Source: Acidobacteriota bacterium (lineage in GTDB: Bacteria > Acidobacteriota > Holophagae > Acanthopleuribacterales > Acanthopleuribacteraceae). Taken from it: DNA of 64,000 bases. Below the pieces are notes generated by a model, which was given only the letters and a program-made list of their open reading frames with translations, was not told where the DNA came from and did not search any database. The stretch spans positions 248,001 through 312,000 of the forward strand of contig JAGQSC010000050.1 of the NCBI GenBank assembly GCA_020439745.1. The letters run 5' to 3'. How positions within the stretch are numbered: position 1 is the first letter of the stretch; the number at the start of each line of letters is the position of its first letter. This document shows, in pieces, positions 25,537-34,355 of this stretch. A program made the position numbers and the translations under genes.

Positions 25537-28500
25537 TTATGGGGTCTTCACAGGTGCTGCAGGACGCCCGGGTATGGACATGGGGTTGGCTTCCATGGCC
25601 TTCAGAACCTCTTCGATGCCTCGGTCCAACTGTGCGTCAATCCCCTTGATCACCGAAGCTGGATCGTTCTCCACTTCGATGTCCGGATCCACACCGTGAC
25701 CTTCTACCACCCATTCGCCTTCAGCGGAGGCATTGCCGAATTCAGGTACATTCACCGAACCTCCGTCCAGCAGTGGTCCGTGGTTCGTAATACCCACAAT
25801 GCCGCCCCAAGATCTTTTGCCAATGAGCGGACCCAACCCCGCACGACGGAAGGTCCAGGGGAAAATGTCACCATCGGATGCGGACGTCTCGTTGAGGAGA
25901 CATACCATGGAGCCATGAAACACCACGTTTGGATAGGTCGTAGCTCGTTCAGCATTACGCGCGTAGTCCAGGCCCAGGAGCGTGCGCGACAGTCGATTGA
26001 TAATCATCTGCGACACGTTGCCGCCCCCGTTTCCACGCACATCGACGATCAAACCTTCCTTGCGGATCTGGCCGTAATACCACTTGATGAATTCACGAAT
26101 GCCGTCCGGGCCCATGTCTGGAATATGTAGGTAGCCTACGCGACCATTGGTCTTCTCAGCCACATATTCGCGGTTGTGATTGACCCAATTCAGGTAACGC
26201 AAGGATGTCTCCTCTGAAATGGGGTCCACCGCTAGAGTACGCACGTTGCTTCCATCTGCCACGGCGACCTCCAATTCAACGGCCTGTCTACCCGCATGGC
26301 GCAACAACGCATAGGGATTATCGTCAACACCCAGGCGAATACCATTAATGGAGATCAGGCGATCCCCAGCTTTGATGCCGGAGCCCACTTCGGTAAGCGG
26401 CGAACGATAAATCACTTCTTCGTTGTGTCCAGACAGCAAGGACGAAAAACGATAAACACCGACTTCGTTGTCCCAGGCCAGTTTCGCACCCAGCAAGGCA
26501 GGTGAAGGGCGACTTGGTGCTCCGTTGTCGCCACCACTTACATAGGCGTGTGACACGTTGAGTTCGGCCACCATCTCGCCCAGGATGTAGTTGAGGTCGG
26601 AACGATGCGCCACATGCGGCAACAACGCACGATAGCGAGCACCGATGGCATTCCAATCGTAGCCGTGCATGTTCTCGACGTAAAAATGGTCACGGAAGCG
26701 CCGCCACACTTCGTCAAAGATGGTTTCCCATTCCTCGCGAGGAACGCGCCACGTAGTGAGATTGGCTGTGGATACAGATTTGGGCTTGTCACCATTCTTG
26801 ATGGCATAAAGCTGGAAAGACCCTTGAGACGAGACCATGACCGACTTTCCATCCGCCGAAACCACCCAACCACCAATACGCTCTGCGATTTCCTTGGCTT
26901 CGCGCTTCTCGAAATCAAAGCGCATGAGCTTGGGTTCAATATCACTTCTCCGTCCATAGTAGAACGGGCCACCAAGTCCGTAGACCAGACCACCATCCAC
27001 CGCGCGCAAACCGAAGTAGTTGTCTTCATCCACAGGTATTCGCAGCACGCGATCGGTGAGGCCGGAAAATTCAATCTTCACCGGCTTTATCGTCTTCTCA
27101 GTGGGTTCCTCTTTGTCTTTGGTCTTCTTATCTTTCTTGCTTTTCTTGTCTTTATCGTCCTTGGCTTTGTCTTCACCCTTCTTTTCGTCCATTCCTTCAT
27201 CGTCGTTTCGGACTGCAAATGGGTTTTTCACATCAGAACGAAGGGCCAAGCCATAAATTCCGGTCTCGCGATCCACGGAGTAGTTCCATTCATAGGAGCC
27301 AATCTGTGGCGCAAAACCACGTCGACTCATGTAAAACAGGAAGTCGCCATTGGGGTCCCAGGTAGGACTGAAGGCGTCAAAGTAGGCATCCGTTACCTGC
27401 TTGGACTCGCCAGTGGAGGCCTCCCAGATATGGACGCCGCCCAACTCATTGTCGCCTGTGATTGAATACGCCAAGTAGGCCGAATCCGGCGACCACGTAT
27501 AGTCGGATCGTCGGGTATATGGATCATCGGCCACTTCAACCATGGCCCCACTGGCGACGGTCAACACAAACACTTTTCCGGACTTCTCCGTAAACGCGAT
27601 GGACTTGGAATCAGGTGACCACGATAGGGCATAGAGCCTTGTCTCCATGTTTTTGGTCAGTTGACGTGCAGCACCCCCATCATGGGGCATCACATAAATG
27701 TGTTCTTCGCCCGATTCATCGGAAACATAGGCAATCCACTTACCATCAGGTGACCAACTGGCTTCTCGCTCATGGGCGTTGGAAGTGCGTGTCAGATTAC
27801 GGGTCACACCATGCTCGACCGGTGCCGTAAACAGATCACCACGCGCCACAAATAGAGCGCGTTTGGCATTGGGACTCACATCAAAGCCCTCTATCTGGTT
27901 GGCGACCGAGATCTGCTCAGGCCGGCTAGAAGTGCCATCATCGCCGACGGTAATGTCGATTCGCTTGCTTTCGCCCGTTCCTTTGTCCCAAATGTACAGT
28001 TCTCCGCCCAGCTCATAGACGATTCGCCCTGACCCATCGCTCGACGGCCAACGGAGGTCCCATTCCTGATTGTGTGTTAATTGCGTCACGGCCTCGGTTT
28101 CCGTATTGTAGTGATACAAATTGAAGTGGCCATCGCGATCCGAGTTGAAATAGATGCCATCCATCGTCCACATGGGATCACGGTCGGCACGAACATGTGA
28201 CGCGATCGTTTTGGATTCATGGCTATTTAGGTCAAACACCACCAGATCTTGGGCCCAGCCGCCTTGATACCGTTTCCAGGTTCTGAAATCGCGAAACAAG
28301 GGCGAATAGACGACTTTGGAGCCATCCGGTGAAAGCGCGCCCCCACCCGCAACGGGCATGGGTAATACATCGGGCATGCCACCATTCATGGACACCAGGA
28401 ACAATCGGGAATCGGACAAGTCCCAGGAATCACGGAGGGAGCGAAACAGAACCTTGTCACCTTGCCAGCCATAGACTTGGTTGTCATAACCCCAGCGATC

Positions 28501-28827
28501 AGGCAAAGGTCCCCGGGCAGGATAAAACGTCAACTGCTTGGGTTCACCACCTGACGTTGGAATCACATACACCTGCTCATCACCTTCATATTGACCCGTG
28601 AAGGCAATATGAGTGCCATCATCAGAAAAACGAGCAAAGAGTTCCAGACCCTCATCGGAGGTCAAACGCTGTGCGGCGCCTCCTTCAACAGGCGCCAGCC
28701 AGATGTCACCGGCATAGGTGAACGCCACCTGGCTCCCATGAATGGCGGGAAACCGCAACAACTTTGTGCCGGCAAATACGCTTGGCAAACTGAACAAAAC
28801 AAGACCTACTAATAACTTGCGGGTCAT
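25537..28827 (-). CDS. Tricorn-like S41 protease with beta-propeller and PDZ domains
   Basis: A 1096-residue protein from ATG 28827 (GGAGG upstream) with a signal peptide (LLVGLVLFSLPSVFAG). The first half carries TolB/PD40-type propeller repeats (SPDGKWIAYVSD, SPDSKSIAFTEK and similar). A Lys/Asp/Glu-rich linker lies at about 548-585. The second half has the tricorn core: SHAY at about 759-762 (matching the Ser-His of Thermoplasma tricorn), a PDZ domain at about 790-870, and the S41 nucleophile in NETSASDGDIF (Ser about 982). Tricorn degrades peptides from larger proteases; exported bacterial homologues probably process periplasmic peptides. The highly charged linker is unusual. Confidence 0.93.
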   Translation of the reverse strand: MTRKLLVGLVLFSLPSVFAGTKLLRFPAIHGSQVAFTYAGDIWLAPVEGGAAQRLTSDEGLELFARFSDDGTHIAFTGQYEGDEQVYVIPTSGGEPKQLTFYPARGPLPDRWGYDNQVYGWQGDKVLFRSLRDSWDLSDSRLFLVSMNGGMPDVLPMPVAGGGALSPDGSKVVYSPLFRDFRTWKRYQGGWAQDLVVFDLNSHESKTIASHVRADRDPMWTMDGIYFNSDRDGHFNLYHYNTETEAVTQLTHNQEWDLRWPSSDGSGRIVYELGGELYIWDKGTGESKRIDITVGDDGTSSRPEQISVANQIEGFDVSPNAKRALFVARGDLFTAPVEHGVTRNLTRTSNAHEREASWSPDGKWIAYVSDESGEEHIYVMPHDGGAARQLTKNMETRLYALSWSPDSKSIAFTEKSGKVFVLTVASGAMVEVADDPYTRRSDYTWSPDSAYLAYSITGDNELGGVHIWEASTGESKQVTDAYFDAFSPTWDPNGDFLFYMSRRGFAPQIGSYEWNYSVDRETGIYGLALRSDVKNPFAVRNDDEGMDEKKGEDKAKDDKDKKSKKDKKTKDKEEPTEKTIKPVKIEFSGLTDRVLRIPVDEDNYFGLRAVDGGLVYGLGGPFYYGRRSDIEPKLMRFDFEKREAKEIAERIGGWVVSADGKSVMVSSQGSFQLYAIKNGDKPKSVSTANLTTWRVPREEWETIFDEVWRRFRDHFYVENMHGYDWNAIGARYRALLPHVAHRSDLNYILGEMVAELNVSHAYVSGGDNGAPSRPSPALLGAKLAWDNEVGVYRFSSLLSGHNEEVIYRSPLTEVGSGIKAGDRLISINGIRLGVDDNPYALLRHAGRQAVELEVAVADGSNVRTLAVDPISEETSLRYLNWVNHNREYVAEKTNGRVGYLHIPDMGPDGIREFIKWYYGQIRKEGLIVDVRGNGGGNVSQMIINRLSRTLLGLDYARNAERATTYPNVVFHGSMVCLLNETSASDGDIFPWTFRRAGLGPLIGKRSWGGIVGITNHGPLLDGGSVNVPEFGNASAEGEWVVEGHGVDPDIEVENDPASVIKGIDAQLDRGIEEVLKAMEANPMSIPGRPAAPVKTP

Positions 28828-28936
28828 TAGACCTCCTCCCAAAACTATCCATGATTCAGGGCGCAAAAATGCCCATATGCTAAGACATGGCGTACGCGCC
28901 CGGAATCACTATGTTTCATACAAATCGGTACTTGGA

Positions 28937-29093
28937 TTAGGGACCCATACCAATCACAAAATCAGACACGTCCCAGATGCCATTGCCAAGTTGATCGGCA
29001 CTGCAGCCTGATCCGTCACCTGCCAACCGCATATCCAACTCCCCATAATTTTTCGAGCATTCTATGTGACGCCACAGACAAATGCACGCACTA
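28937..29093 (-). pseudogene. Possible remnant of a secreted protein's dockerin-like tail
   Basis: Downstream of the 29094 stop, an open stretch in another frame reads ...DQLGNGIWDVSDFVIGMGP and ends at 28937. It looks like the short C-terminal EF-hand/dockerin-like tails of neighbouring secreted proteins (for example DHNGDQIIDIRDFI). No start or upstream domain is visible. It may be the debris of a lost gene. The rest of the 266-base gap (28828-29093) holds only the presumed tricorn promoter region. Confidence 0.25.
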
Positions 29094-29807
29094 TTACGGA
29101 TGGCGCCACAGATTTTCAGTTGGCGTGATGTCCAGCACTTCAAGGGTCAAATTCAAAGGCCCCAATTTGTGGCGACCACTCACCCACACCTGATCTGGCA
29201 ACTGATGCCAGGCCTCCCAGCTGGTCTCCAACCCCCCAACCGGTAAGATCTGGACCCACATACGCCAGGCGCGCGGTAACCCCCGCTCGTCAAACAAGAT
29301 CAGGTACTTATCCCCAGGCGTGACCCCTCCCGATTCGTAGGTCACCAGCAAAGCAGATTCGTTCCCAATCGTCACTCGCTCGCGCTTGGTCCCCGAATTG
29401 CGAATCGTGCAAAACGGGTTGAGCCAGAACGAGTCGTTGATAAATGCACTGTACGCGCGTTCAAGCACTTGCTGTTGTGATTCGCCTGTGATCAGGGTCC
29501 CGTCCTGGGAAACCCAACCCGAGTGGTCGCCCAGGATTAGTACCGTGACGTAGCCATCAAACTCACTTCTAACACGATGTTGTGATCGGTCCCAATAATG
29601 TGTGCGCGTTCCTTTGAAGGTCCAGGCCACAAAAGGCATTTGTTCCCAAGCCTCACACCCAATGCGAGCCATCAGTGCATCGGCAAGCTGTTCGGCTTCT
29701 GGTCCAACTTCACCTTCTGGTAACGAATGATGCAGCTTCAAGACACCCACAAGAGCCAGCAACAACAACACACCAACCGCCAATCCCAGCCATTTCCTCC
29801 ACCTCAA
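29094..29807 (-). CDS. Membrane-anchored periplasmic protein, unknown function
   Basis: About 237 residues from TTG 29807, chosen because GGAGG lies seven bases before it; the frame is open to 29876. One N-terminal transmembrane helix (WLGLAVGVLLLLALVGVL) precedes a soluble domain rich in beta strands (FKGTRTHYWDRSQHRVRSEF, ITGESQQQVLERAYSAF, YLILFDERGLPRAWRMWVQ). The pattern recalls lipid-carrier-like proteins that report on sugar or lipid content (LolA-like fold), but this is only an impression. It is divergent from the flavoprotein gene at 29937. Confidence 0.65.
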   Translation of the reverse strand: MRWRKWLGLAVGVLLLLALVGVLKLHHSLPEGEVGPEAEQLADALMARIGCEAWEQMPFVAWTFKGTRTHYWDRSQHRVRSEFDGYVTVLILGDHSGWVSQDGTLITGESQQQVLERAYSAFINDSFWLNPFCTIRNSGTKRERVTIGNESALLVTYESGGVTPGDKYLILFDERGLPRAWRMWVQILPVGGLETSWEAWHQLPDQVWVSGRHKLGPLNLTLEVLDITPTENLWRHP

Positions 29808-29936
29808 GACGGAACCTCCGATTTGGCGTAGCAAGCATAGCCCAAATTGATTGTTGAATGAACGAGCCGCCGACAATACTCGCGGGTCACAGGAAGACCC
29901 GATATACTTAGCGTCAAATCATAAGGGGTTCGTTTC

Positions 29937-31541
29937 ATGCACTTTGATGTTCTGATCGCAGGCGGGGGTCTCGCAGGTCTAGCAGCCGCCCTGGAAGCCC
30001 TGGACCGCGATCTAAACGTCTGCCTCGTGGAACGTGGACCTCGCGAAGAGTTGGGTGGCCTGGCCAGGAAGTCATTCGGCGGCGTGACCATGATAGATAC
30101 GCCGCTGCAAAGGCGCAGCGGCATCAGAGACAATCCCGAGACAGCCTTGGAAGACTGGTATTCCTATGCCGAGTTTGACGATGATGCTCAATGGCCCAAG
30201 GCATGGGCAGAAGTCTATTGCCAGCACTCAGTCACCGACATTTATGAATGGCTCACGCAGCGAAACGTCAGGTTTATGCCGCTGGTGAACTGGCCGGAAC
30301 GCGGCTTAGACAGGCTCGGGAATCGACTGCCTCGCTGGCACATCACATGGGGCACGGGTCAACGTTTGGTCGGGTGCCTGGTGGACGCATTGGATCGTCA
30401 CCCCAAAAAGGTTCACTTGACATGCCTTTACAGCCACAAAGTAACCGGTTTTCTGTTTGAGGGTGATCGGGTGTTGGGCATCCAAGGTGAGCATGACGGC
30501 ACTCCGTTTGAAAAATCAGCCCAGCATGTGGTCGTTGCCAGTGGGGGCATCTGTGGCGGAGATTTAAGTCTAGTTCGCAAACACTGGGAACCCAGCTGGG
30601 GTGAACCACCCAAAAACCTGTTGAATGGTTCTCACAAGTTCGCCGATGGGTTGCTACACCAAAGCGTGGCGGAACTGGGCGGACAATTAACGCACCTGCA
30701 AAAACAGTGGCATTACGCGGCCGGGGTGCATCACCCACGACCTAAGCTGCAAGCACACGGGCTCAGCTTGGTACCACCCCGCTCTGCCCTTTGGTGCGAC
30801 GCCACCGGCAAACGCTTTGGACCAAGACCCCTTGTGGCCTACACAGACACGCGTCACCTGGTCAAAACAATCTGCCAAAGCCCAGCCCAATACTCCTGGC
30901 TGGTGATGAACTGGCGTATTGCGGCAAAAGAACTGGCTGTGTCTGGTACCGAATACATGACCGCCTTCACGGATCAGGACCGGATCCTGTTACTCAAGAA
31001 CTTGATTTTCGGAAATCACGAACTGGTCAAGCGGTTAACGGACGAATGTGAAGACTTCGTGGTAGCCAACGATTTGGAAGCGTTGGCAGGCGGGATGAAC
31101 GACAAATCGCTAGACGGATTTCGGGTGGACTCGAAGGCTTTGACGCAGTCGGTAACTAACTATGACCGGGCCATCGCCCGAGGGCGCAAGTACGTGACCG
31201 ACGAACAACTCATGCGTATCGATGCCTTTCGCCGATATCGCGGAGATCGCATTCGTACCTGCAACTGGCAACCCATTAACCACCCCAAGGCAAAACCACT
31301 GATTGCCATTCGTTGTTTCATTCTGGCTCGCAAAAGTTTGGGTGGGATGCAGACCGATTTGCATAGTCGCGTGCTGGACCGTGATGGAACACCCATCCAG
31401 GGTCTTTACGCGGTGGGTGAAGCCGCCGGATTCGGCGGCGGCGGCATACACGGAAAGCGAGCATTGGAGGGCACCTTTCTCGGTGCCTGTGTATTAACAG
31501 GGCGCAGAGCCATCCGCGCCATTTGCGGAGGTCTTTCATGA
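29937..31541 (+). CDS. FAD-binding dehydrogenase (KsdD/fumarate reductase flavoprotein-like)
   Basis: A 534-residue protein. The Rossmann motif FDVLIAGGGLAGLAAALEA opens the protein, and GGGGIHGKRALEGTFLGACVLTGR near the end contacts FAD. The family is the FAD-binding dehydrogenase group related to 3-ketosteroid delta-1-dehydrogenase and fumarate reductase flavoproteins (COG3573-like). The natural substrate is unknown. Its stop overlaps the start of the following ThDP enzyme (ATGA), so both are probably made together and may act in one pathway. Confidence 0.85.
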   Translation: MHFDVLIAGGGLAGLAAALEALDRDLNVCLVERGPREELGGLARKSFGGVTMIDTPLQRRSGIRDNPETALEDWYSYAEFDDDAQWPKAWAEVYCQHSVTDIYEWLTQRNVRFMPLVNWPERGLDRLGNRLPRWHITWGTGQRLVGCLVDALDRHPKKVHLTCLYSHKVTGFLFEGDRVLGIQGEHDGTPFEKSAQHVVVASGGICGGDLSLVRKHWEPSWGEPPKNLLNGSHKFADGLLHQSVAELGGQLTHLQKQWHYAAGVHHPRPKLQAHGLSLVPPRSALWCDATGKRFGPRPLVAYTDTRHLVKTICQSPAQYSWLVMNWRIAAKELAVSGTEYMTAFTDQDRILLLKNLIFGNHELVKRLTDECEDFVVANDLEALAGGMNDKSLDGFRVDSKALTQSVTNYDRAIARGRKYVTDEQLMRIDAFRRYRGDRIRTCNWQPINHPKAKPLIAIRCFILARKSLGGMQTDLHSRVLDRDGTPIQGLYAVGEAAGFGGGGIHGKRALEGTFLGACVLTGRRAIRAICGGLS

Positions 31542-33265
31542 AACGCACTGGCGCCAACCTGATTCGCTATGCCCTGGAACAAATGGGTATCACGCATACG
31601 TTTGGGATACCCGGCGTGCACGTCACCGAGCTCTACGACGAATTGAATGCGTCGGAGTCCATCACCCCTGTGCTGGTCACCCACGAAGGTGGCGGTTCGT
31701 TCATGGCCGAAGCCATCAGTCGCACGTCCGATAACGTGGGGACTTTGGTCGTCGTGCCCGCCGCAGGCCTAACCCACGCCATGAGCGGCATTGGCGAAGC
31801 GTTCCTGGATGGCGTGCCACTCCTGGTCATTGCCGGTGGTACGCGCCGAGACACAGGATTCTCTTACCAGCTCCATCAAATGGATCAACAACGGCTGTTG
31901 CAGCCGATTACCAAAGGCACCTTCGAAGTCACTAAACACAACACCATCGTGCAAACGCTTTATGATGCTTATAACCTGGCCATTGACGGAGAACCCGGGC
32001 CTGTGTTCGTAGAGATCCCCGTGGAGATTCAACTCTTCAAGGGCGAGGTATCGGAGCTCCCAGTCTTTCGAAAGACCAAGCGACGCCACGAACCTGAACA
32101 AGTCGACATCGACTCTGCCATGGAGCTTCTAAGAAACGCCAAGCTGGTGGGCCTATTTGCAGGTTGGGGCGCACGCCAAGCTACGGAAGAACTGGTCCAA
32201 CTGGCTGAGCTAATGGGCGCACCGGTCGCCACCTCACTTCAAGGGCTCAGTGTGTTCCCCGCCAATCACCCGCTACATACGGGTATGAGTTTTGGCCGGG
32301 CGGCCGTTCCCGCCGCCGAAAACGCCTTCAAGAAAGTTGACTGTCTTATGGCCGTAGGTGTGCGGTTCGGTGAGATTGGGACTGGCAGTTTTGGGGTACG
32401 TGTTCCAGAAAACCTCATTCATATCGACATCAACCCAGATGTCTTCAACAAGAACTATCCCGCCAAAGTAATCTTGGCGTGCGATGCAAAAGTGGCACTG
32501 CGCGCCCTAATAGATGCCTGGGGCGATGCACCTGCCCGGCCTTCTGAACCCCTGAAAACGCAGATTCTTGAGGATAAACAAGCTTATCGAGCCGAATGGC
32601 TGGCCCACGATTCTAAGGACCGTGTGAACCCGCAACGTTTCTTCGACGCGTTGCGCGAGGCACTAGATCCCTCAGCGTTCATGGTGGTGGACGACGGCAA
32701 CCACACCTTTCTCGCGGCAGAGCTGTTTCCCGTGGCGCAAAGTACTCATTTCATCTCACCTACAGACTTCAATTGCATGGGATATGCGGTACCCGCATCG
32801 GTGGGCGTGAAACTGGTGAACCCTGACAACCAGGTGGTGGCCATCGTGGGAGATGGTGCATTCATGATGACCTGCATGGAACTGGTCACCGCGAAAACAC
32901 TGGGTTTGGGCGTGGCCATATTTGTGTTTAACGACGGTGAGCTGTCCCAAATCTCACAAGGCCAGGAGATCCCCTACAACCGCAAAACCTGTACGGTATT
33001 GGGCCAAGTGAATTACGAGGGTGTGGCCATGGCCACGGGCGCGACTTATGTCCCCATCCTCGATAACGAATCGATTGAAGAGGGCATTCAAGCTGCGGTG
33101 AAAACGGCAGATGGCGGTTTACCGGTAGTGTGTGAGGTGCGCATTGATTACTCCAAGCGCTCGCGTTTCACGCAAGGGATTGTCAAGACCAACCTCAGCC
33201 GCTTCCCACTGAAGGAAAAGGTACGTTTCATCTCGCGCGCACTCAAACGCAAAATCACAGGTTGA
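31538..33265 (+). CDS. Thiamine diphosphate-dependent enzyme, acetolactate synthase-like
   Basis: A 575-residue protein from ATG 31538 (GGAGG upstream), overlapping the flavoprotein stop by four bases. The catalytic Glu lies in HEGGGSFMAEA (about residue 49); the central domain has the FAD/ADP-like fold region; the ThDP and magnesium site is GDGAFMMTCMEL followed by FNDGELSQISQG (about 437-470). The family includes acetolactate synthase, benzoylformate decarboxylase and related 2-keto acid enzymes. The absence of a regulatory subunit and the flavoprotein partner argue against a plain IlvB role. Confidence 0.88.
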   Translation: MKRTGANLIRYALEQMGITHTFGIPGVHVTELYDELNASESITPVLVTHEGGGSFMAEAISRTSDNVGTLVVVPAAGLTHAMSGIGEAFLDGVPLLVIAGGTRRDTGFSYQLHQMDQQRLLQPITKGTFEVTKHNTIVQTLYDAYNLAIDGEPGPVFVEIPVEIQLFKGEVSELPVFRKTKRRHEPEQVDIDSAMELLRNAKLVGLFAGWGARQATEELVQLAELMGAPVATSLQGLSVFPANHPLHTGMSFGRAAVPAAENAFKKVDCLMAVGVRFGEIGTGSFGVRVPENLIHIDINPDVFNKNYPAKVILACDAKVALRALIDAWGDAPARPSEPLKTQILEDKQAYRAEWLAHDSKDRVNPQRFFDALREALDPSAFMVVDDGNHTFLAAELFPVAQSTHFISPTDFNCMGYAVPASVGVKLVNPDNQVVAIVGDGAFMMTCMELVTAKTLGLGVAIFVFNDGELSQISQGQEIPYNRKTCTVLGQVNYEGVAMATGATYVPILDNESIEEGIQAAVKTADGGLPVVCEVRIDYSKRSRFTQGIVKTNLSRFPLKEKVRFISRALKRKITG

Positions 33266-33273
33266 GAGTCATA

Positions 33274-33288
33274 CCCTCCACAGGAGGG
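33274..33288. repeat. Short hairpin resembling the end of the 33669-33798 element
   Basis: CCCTCC, loop ACA, GGAGGG, just after the ThDP gene. The surrounding bases (ACCCTCCACAGGAGGGGG) closely resemble the right end of the palindromic element at 33798. It may be a solo end, and could also weakly terminate the ThDP transcript, though no T run follows. Confidence 0.5.
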
Positions 33289-33370
33289 GGATCTTGGAGC
33301 ACTCGATTGTATGTAACTGATGTTCTTACGCCATAAGTTTGCGATTGGGCGCTTTCGCGCCGGAGGCGCG

Positions 33371-33602
33371 GTTTACATTTAGCCCGGGGTTTCAACCCCG
33401 GGTGTGCCAAAAAAAAGAAAGGCCAACCCCGGTAGGGGTGGCGTAATCGAGTTGCCAAAAAATGCGTGTTCGATTCAATGTCAAATGTGGAGCTCTCATT
33501 TTTTGAGCCCATGATTTTCAGGTAAACAAATCACCCCTACCGGGGTTCTAGGGTCATTTTTATTGTTTTCCCGGGGTTAAAAACCCCGGGCTACGTTTAA
33601 AC
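33371..33602. repeat. Imperfect inverted-repeat element with nested palindromes
   Basis: About 230 bp, part of the 553-base gap 33266-33818. The outer ends read GTTTACATTTAGCCCGGGG and, inverted from the right, GTTTAAACGTAGCCCGGGG. Each arm holds its own palindrome (CCCGGGGTT...AACCCCGGG at 33383-33402 and 33570-33590). A second inner pair, AACCCCGGTAGGGGTG at 33425-33440 and its exact reverse complement at 33532-33547, completes the fold. It has no coding potential. It looks like a non-autonomous mobile repeat. A further small hairpin (AACCCC TCTC GGGGTT) lies at 33603-33618. Confidence 0.7.
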
Positions 33603-33668
33603 AACCCCTCTCGGGGTTGAGACAGACCACTCCCCATCTCGACAAAAGGTGCAGCGAGGCCCGATCAT

Positions 33669-33798
33669 ATTCCCCTCTTTGGAGAGGTGGCAGGCTCAGC
33701 ATAACGGATGGTTTTTTTTACAACCCCACGTGACACAGCGTTGGGGCCAGAAAACGACCACCCCGCCGCTTCGCGGCACCCTTCCGCAGGAGGGGAAT
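33669..33798. repeat. Palindromic MITE-like element, about 130 bp
   Basis: Left end ATTCCCCTCTTTGGAGAGG and right end (inverted) ATTCCCCTCCTGCGGAAGG form imperfect terminal inverted repeats; a further hairpin CCGC-CGCTTCG-GCGG type lies inside near 33765-33775. The element ends only some 20 bases before the sigma factor stop codon at 33819, so it could fold at the 3' end of that transcript. No transposase gene is present in the window. Confidence 0.65.
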
Positions 33799-33818
33799 TA
33801 ATAGATGCGATTGACTGG

Positions 33819-34355
33819 TTAACACGGACAGGGTTTTTTGGGGTGGCATTGGGTGATTCGGCCATATCGGTCCTGCTCGAAATCACATGCCTGCTTCATT
33901 TTCTCCAGGAGCATGGCGCGGCCGCGTTGCACCTTCGATTTGGCACCACTCAACGATAGGCCCAGTCGTTGTGCCACTTCCCTTTGCGGCATTAGCTCCA
34001 GGTCGGCCCAGCGTACGGCTTCACGGTACCCATCCGGCAGCGATTCAATGATTTTCGTCATCCACTGTGCGATTGAGGCTTCCGCCTCCGTCACATTCAG
34101 GCCCTCCATGGCAACAATCTGGGGCGACTTACGCCGGAAATAGTCGATTGCCACGCGTCTGGCCATCACCTTCAGAAAGGCTTCCTCGGACTGGGGATGC
34201 CAGCCCGTGTTCAGACGTTCCTGATACTTCACATAACAATCATGGGCCAGATCCCGAGCGTCCTCGGGATCCGGCACCATGGCGTACATCACGCGGTAGA
34301 TTACCTCCAATGAGGCGTCAGCAACATGCGGCATCGTGACATTTCTGGGATCCAC
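33819..34355 (-). CDS. ECF RNA polymerase sigma factor, SigZ-like, with cysteine-rich tail
   Basis: Up to 178 residues (ATG 34355; ATG 34334 also possible). Region 2 spans about 20-88 (DPEDARDLAHDCYVKYQ, then the -10-binding AFLKVMARRVAIDYFRRK). Region 4 spans about 108-160 (LPDGYREAVRWADLELMPQREVAQRLGLS, then SGAKSKVQRGRAML). The tail CDFEQDRYGRITQCHPKKPCPC carries four cysteines, as in SigZ-type factors, and may bind a metal or arsenical. No anti-sigma factor follows. The start overlaps the end of the ArsI-like gene by 38 bases or fewer, so the two are co-transcribed. Confidence 0.88.
   Translation of the reverse strand: MDPRNVTMPHVADASLEVIYRVMYAMVPDPEDARDLAHDCYVKYQERLNTGWHPQSEEAFLKVMARRVAIDYFRRKSPQIVAMEGLNVTEAEASIAQWMTKIIESLPDGYREAVRWADLELMPQREVAQRLGLSLSGAKSKVQRGRAMLLEKMKQACDFEQDRYGRITQCHPKKPCPC

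Noticed and set aside
26605-27465. 286-codon open frame on the plus strand
   Set aside because: Antisense to the tricorn gene; its hydrophobic run is the complement of the Lys-rich linker.
33255-33512. 85-codon open frame on the minus strand within the repeats
   Set aside because: It covers the palindromic element; the translation reflects repeat sequence and has no ribosome binding site.
33266-33818. CRISPR array
   Set aside because: The repeats are inverted palindromes with irregular spacing, not direct repeats with unique equal-length spacers, and no cas genes are present.
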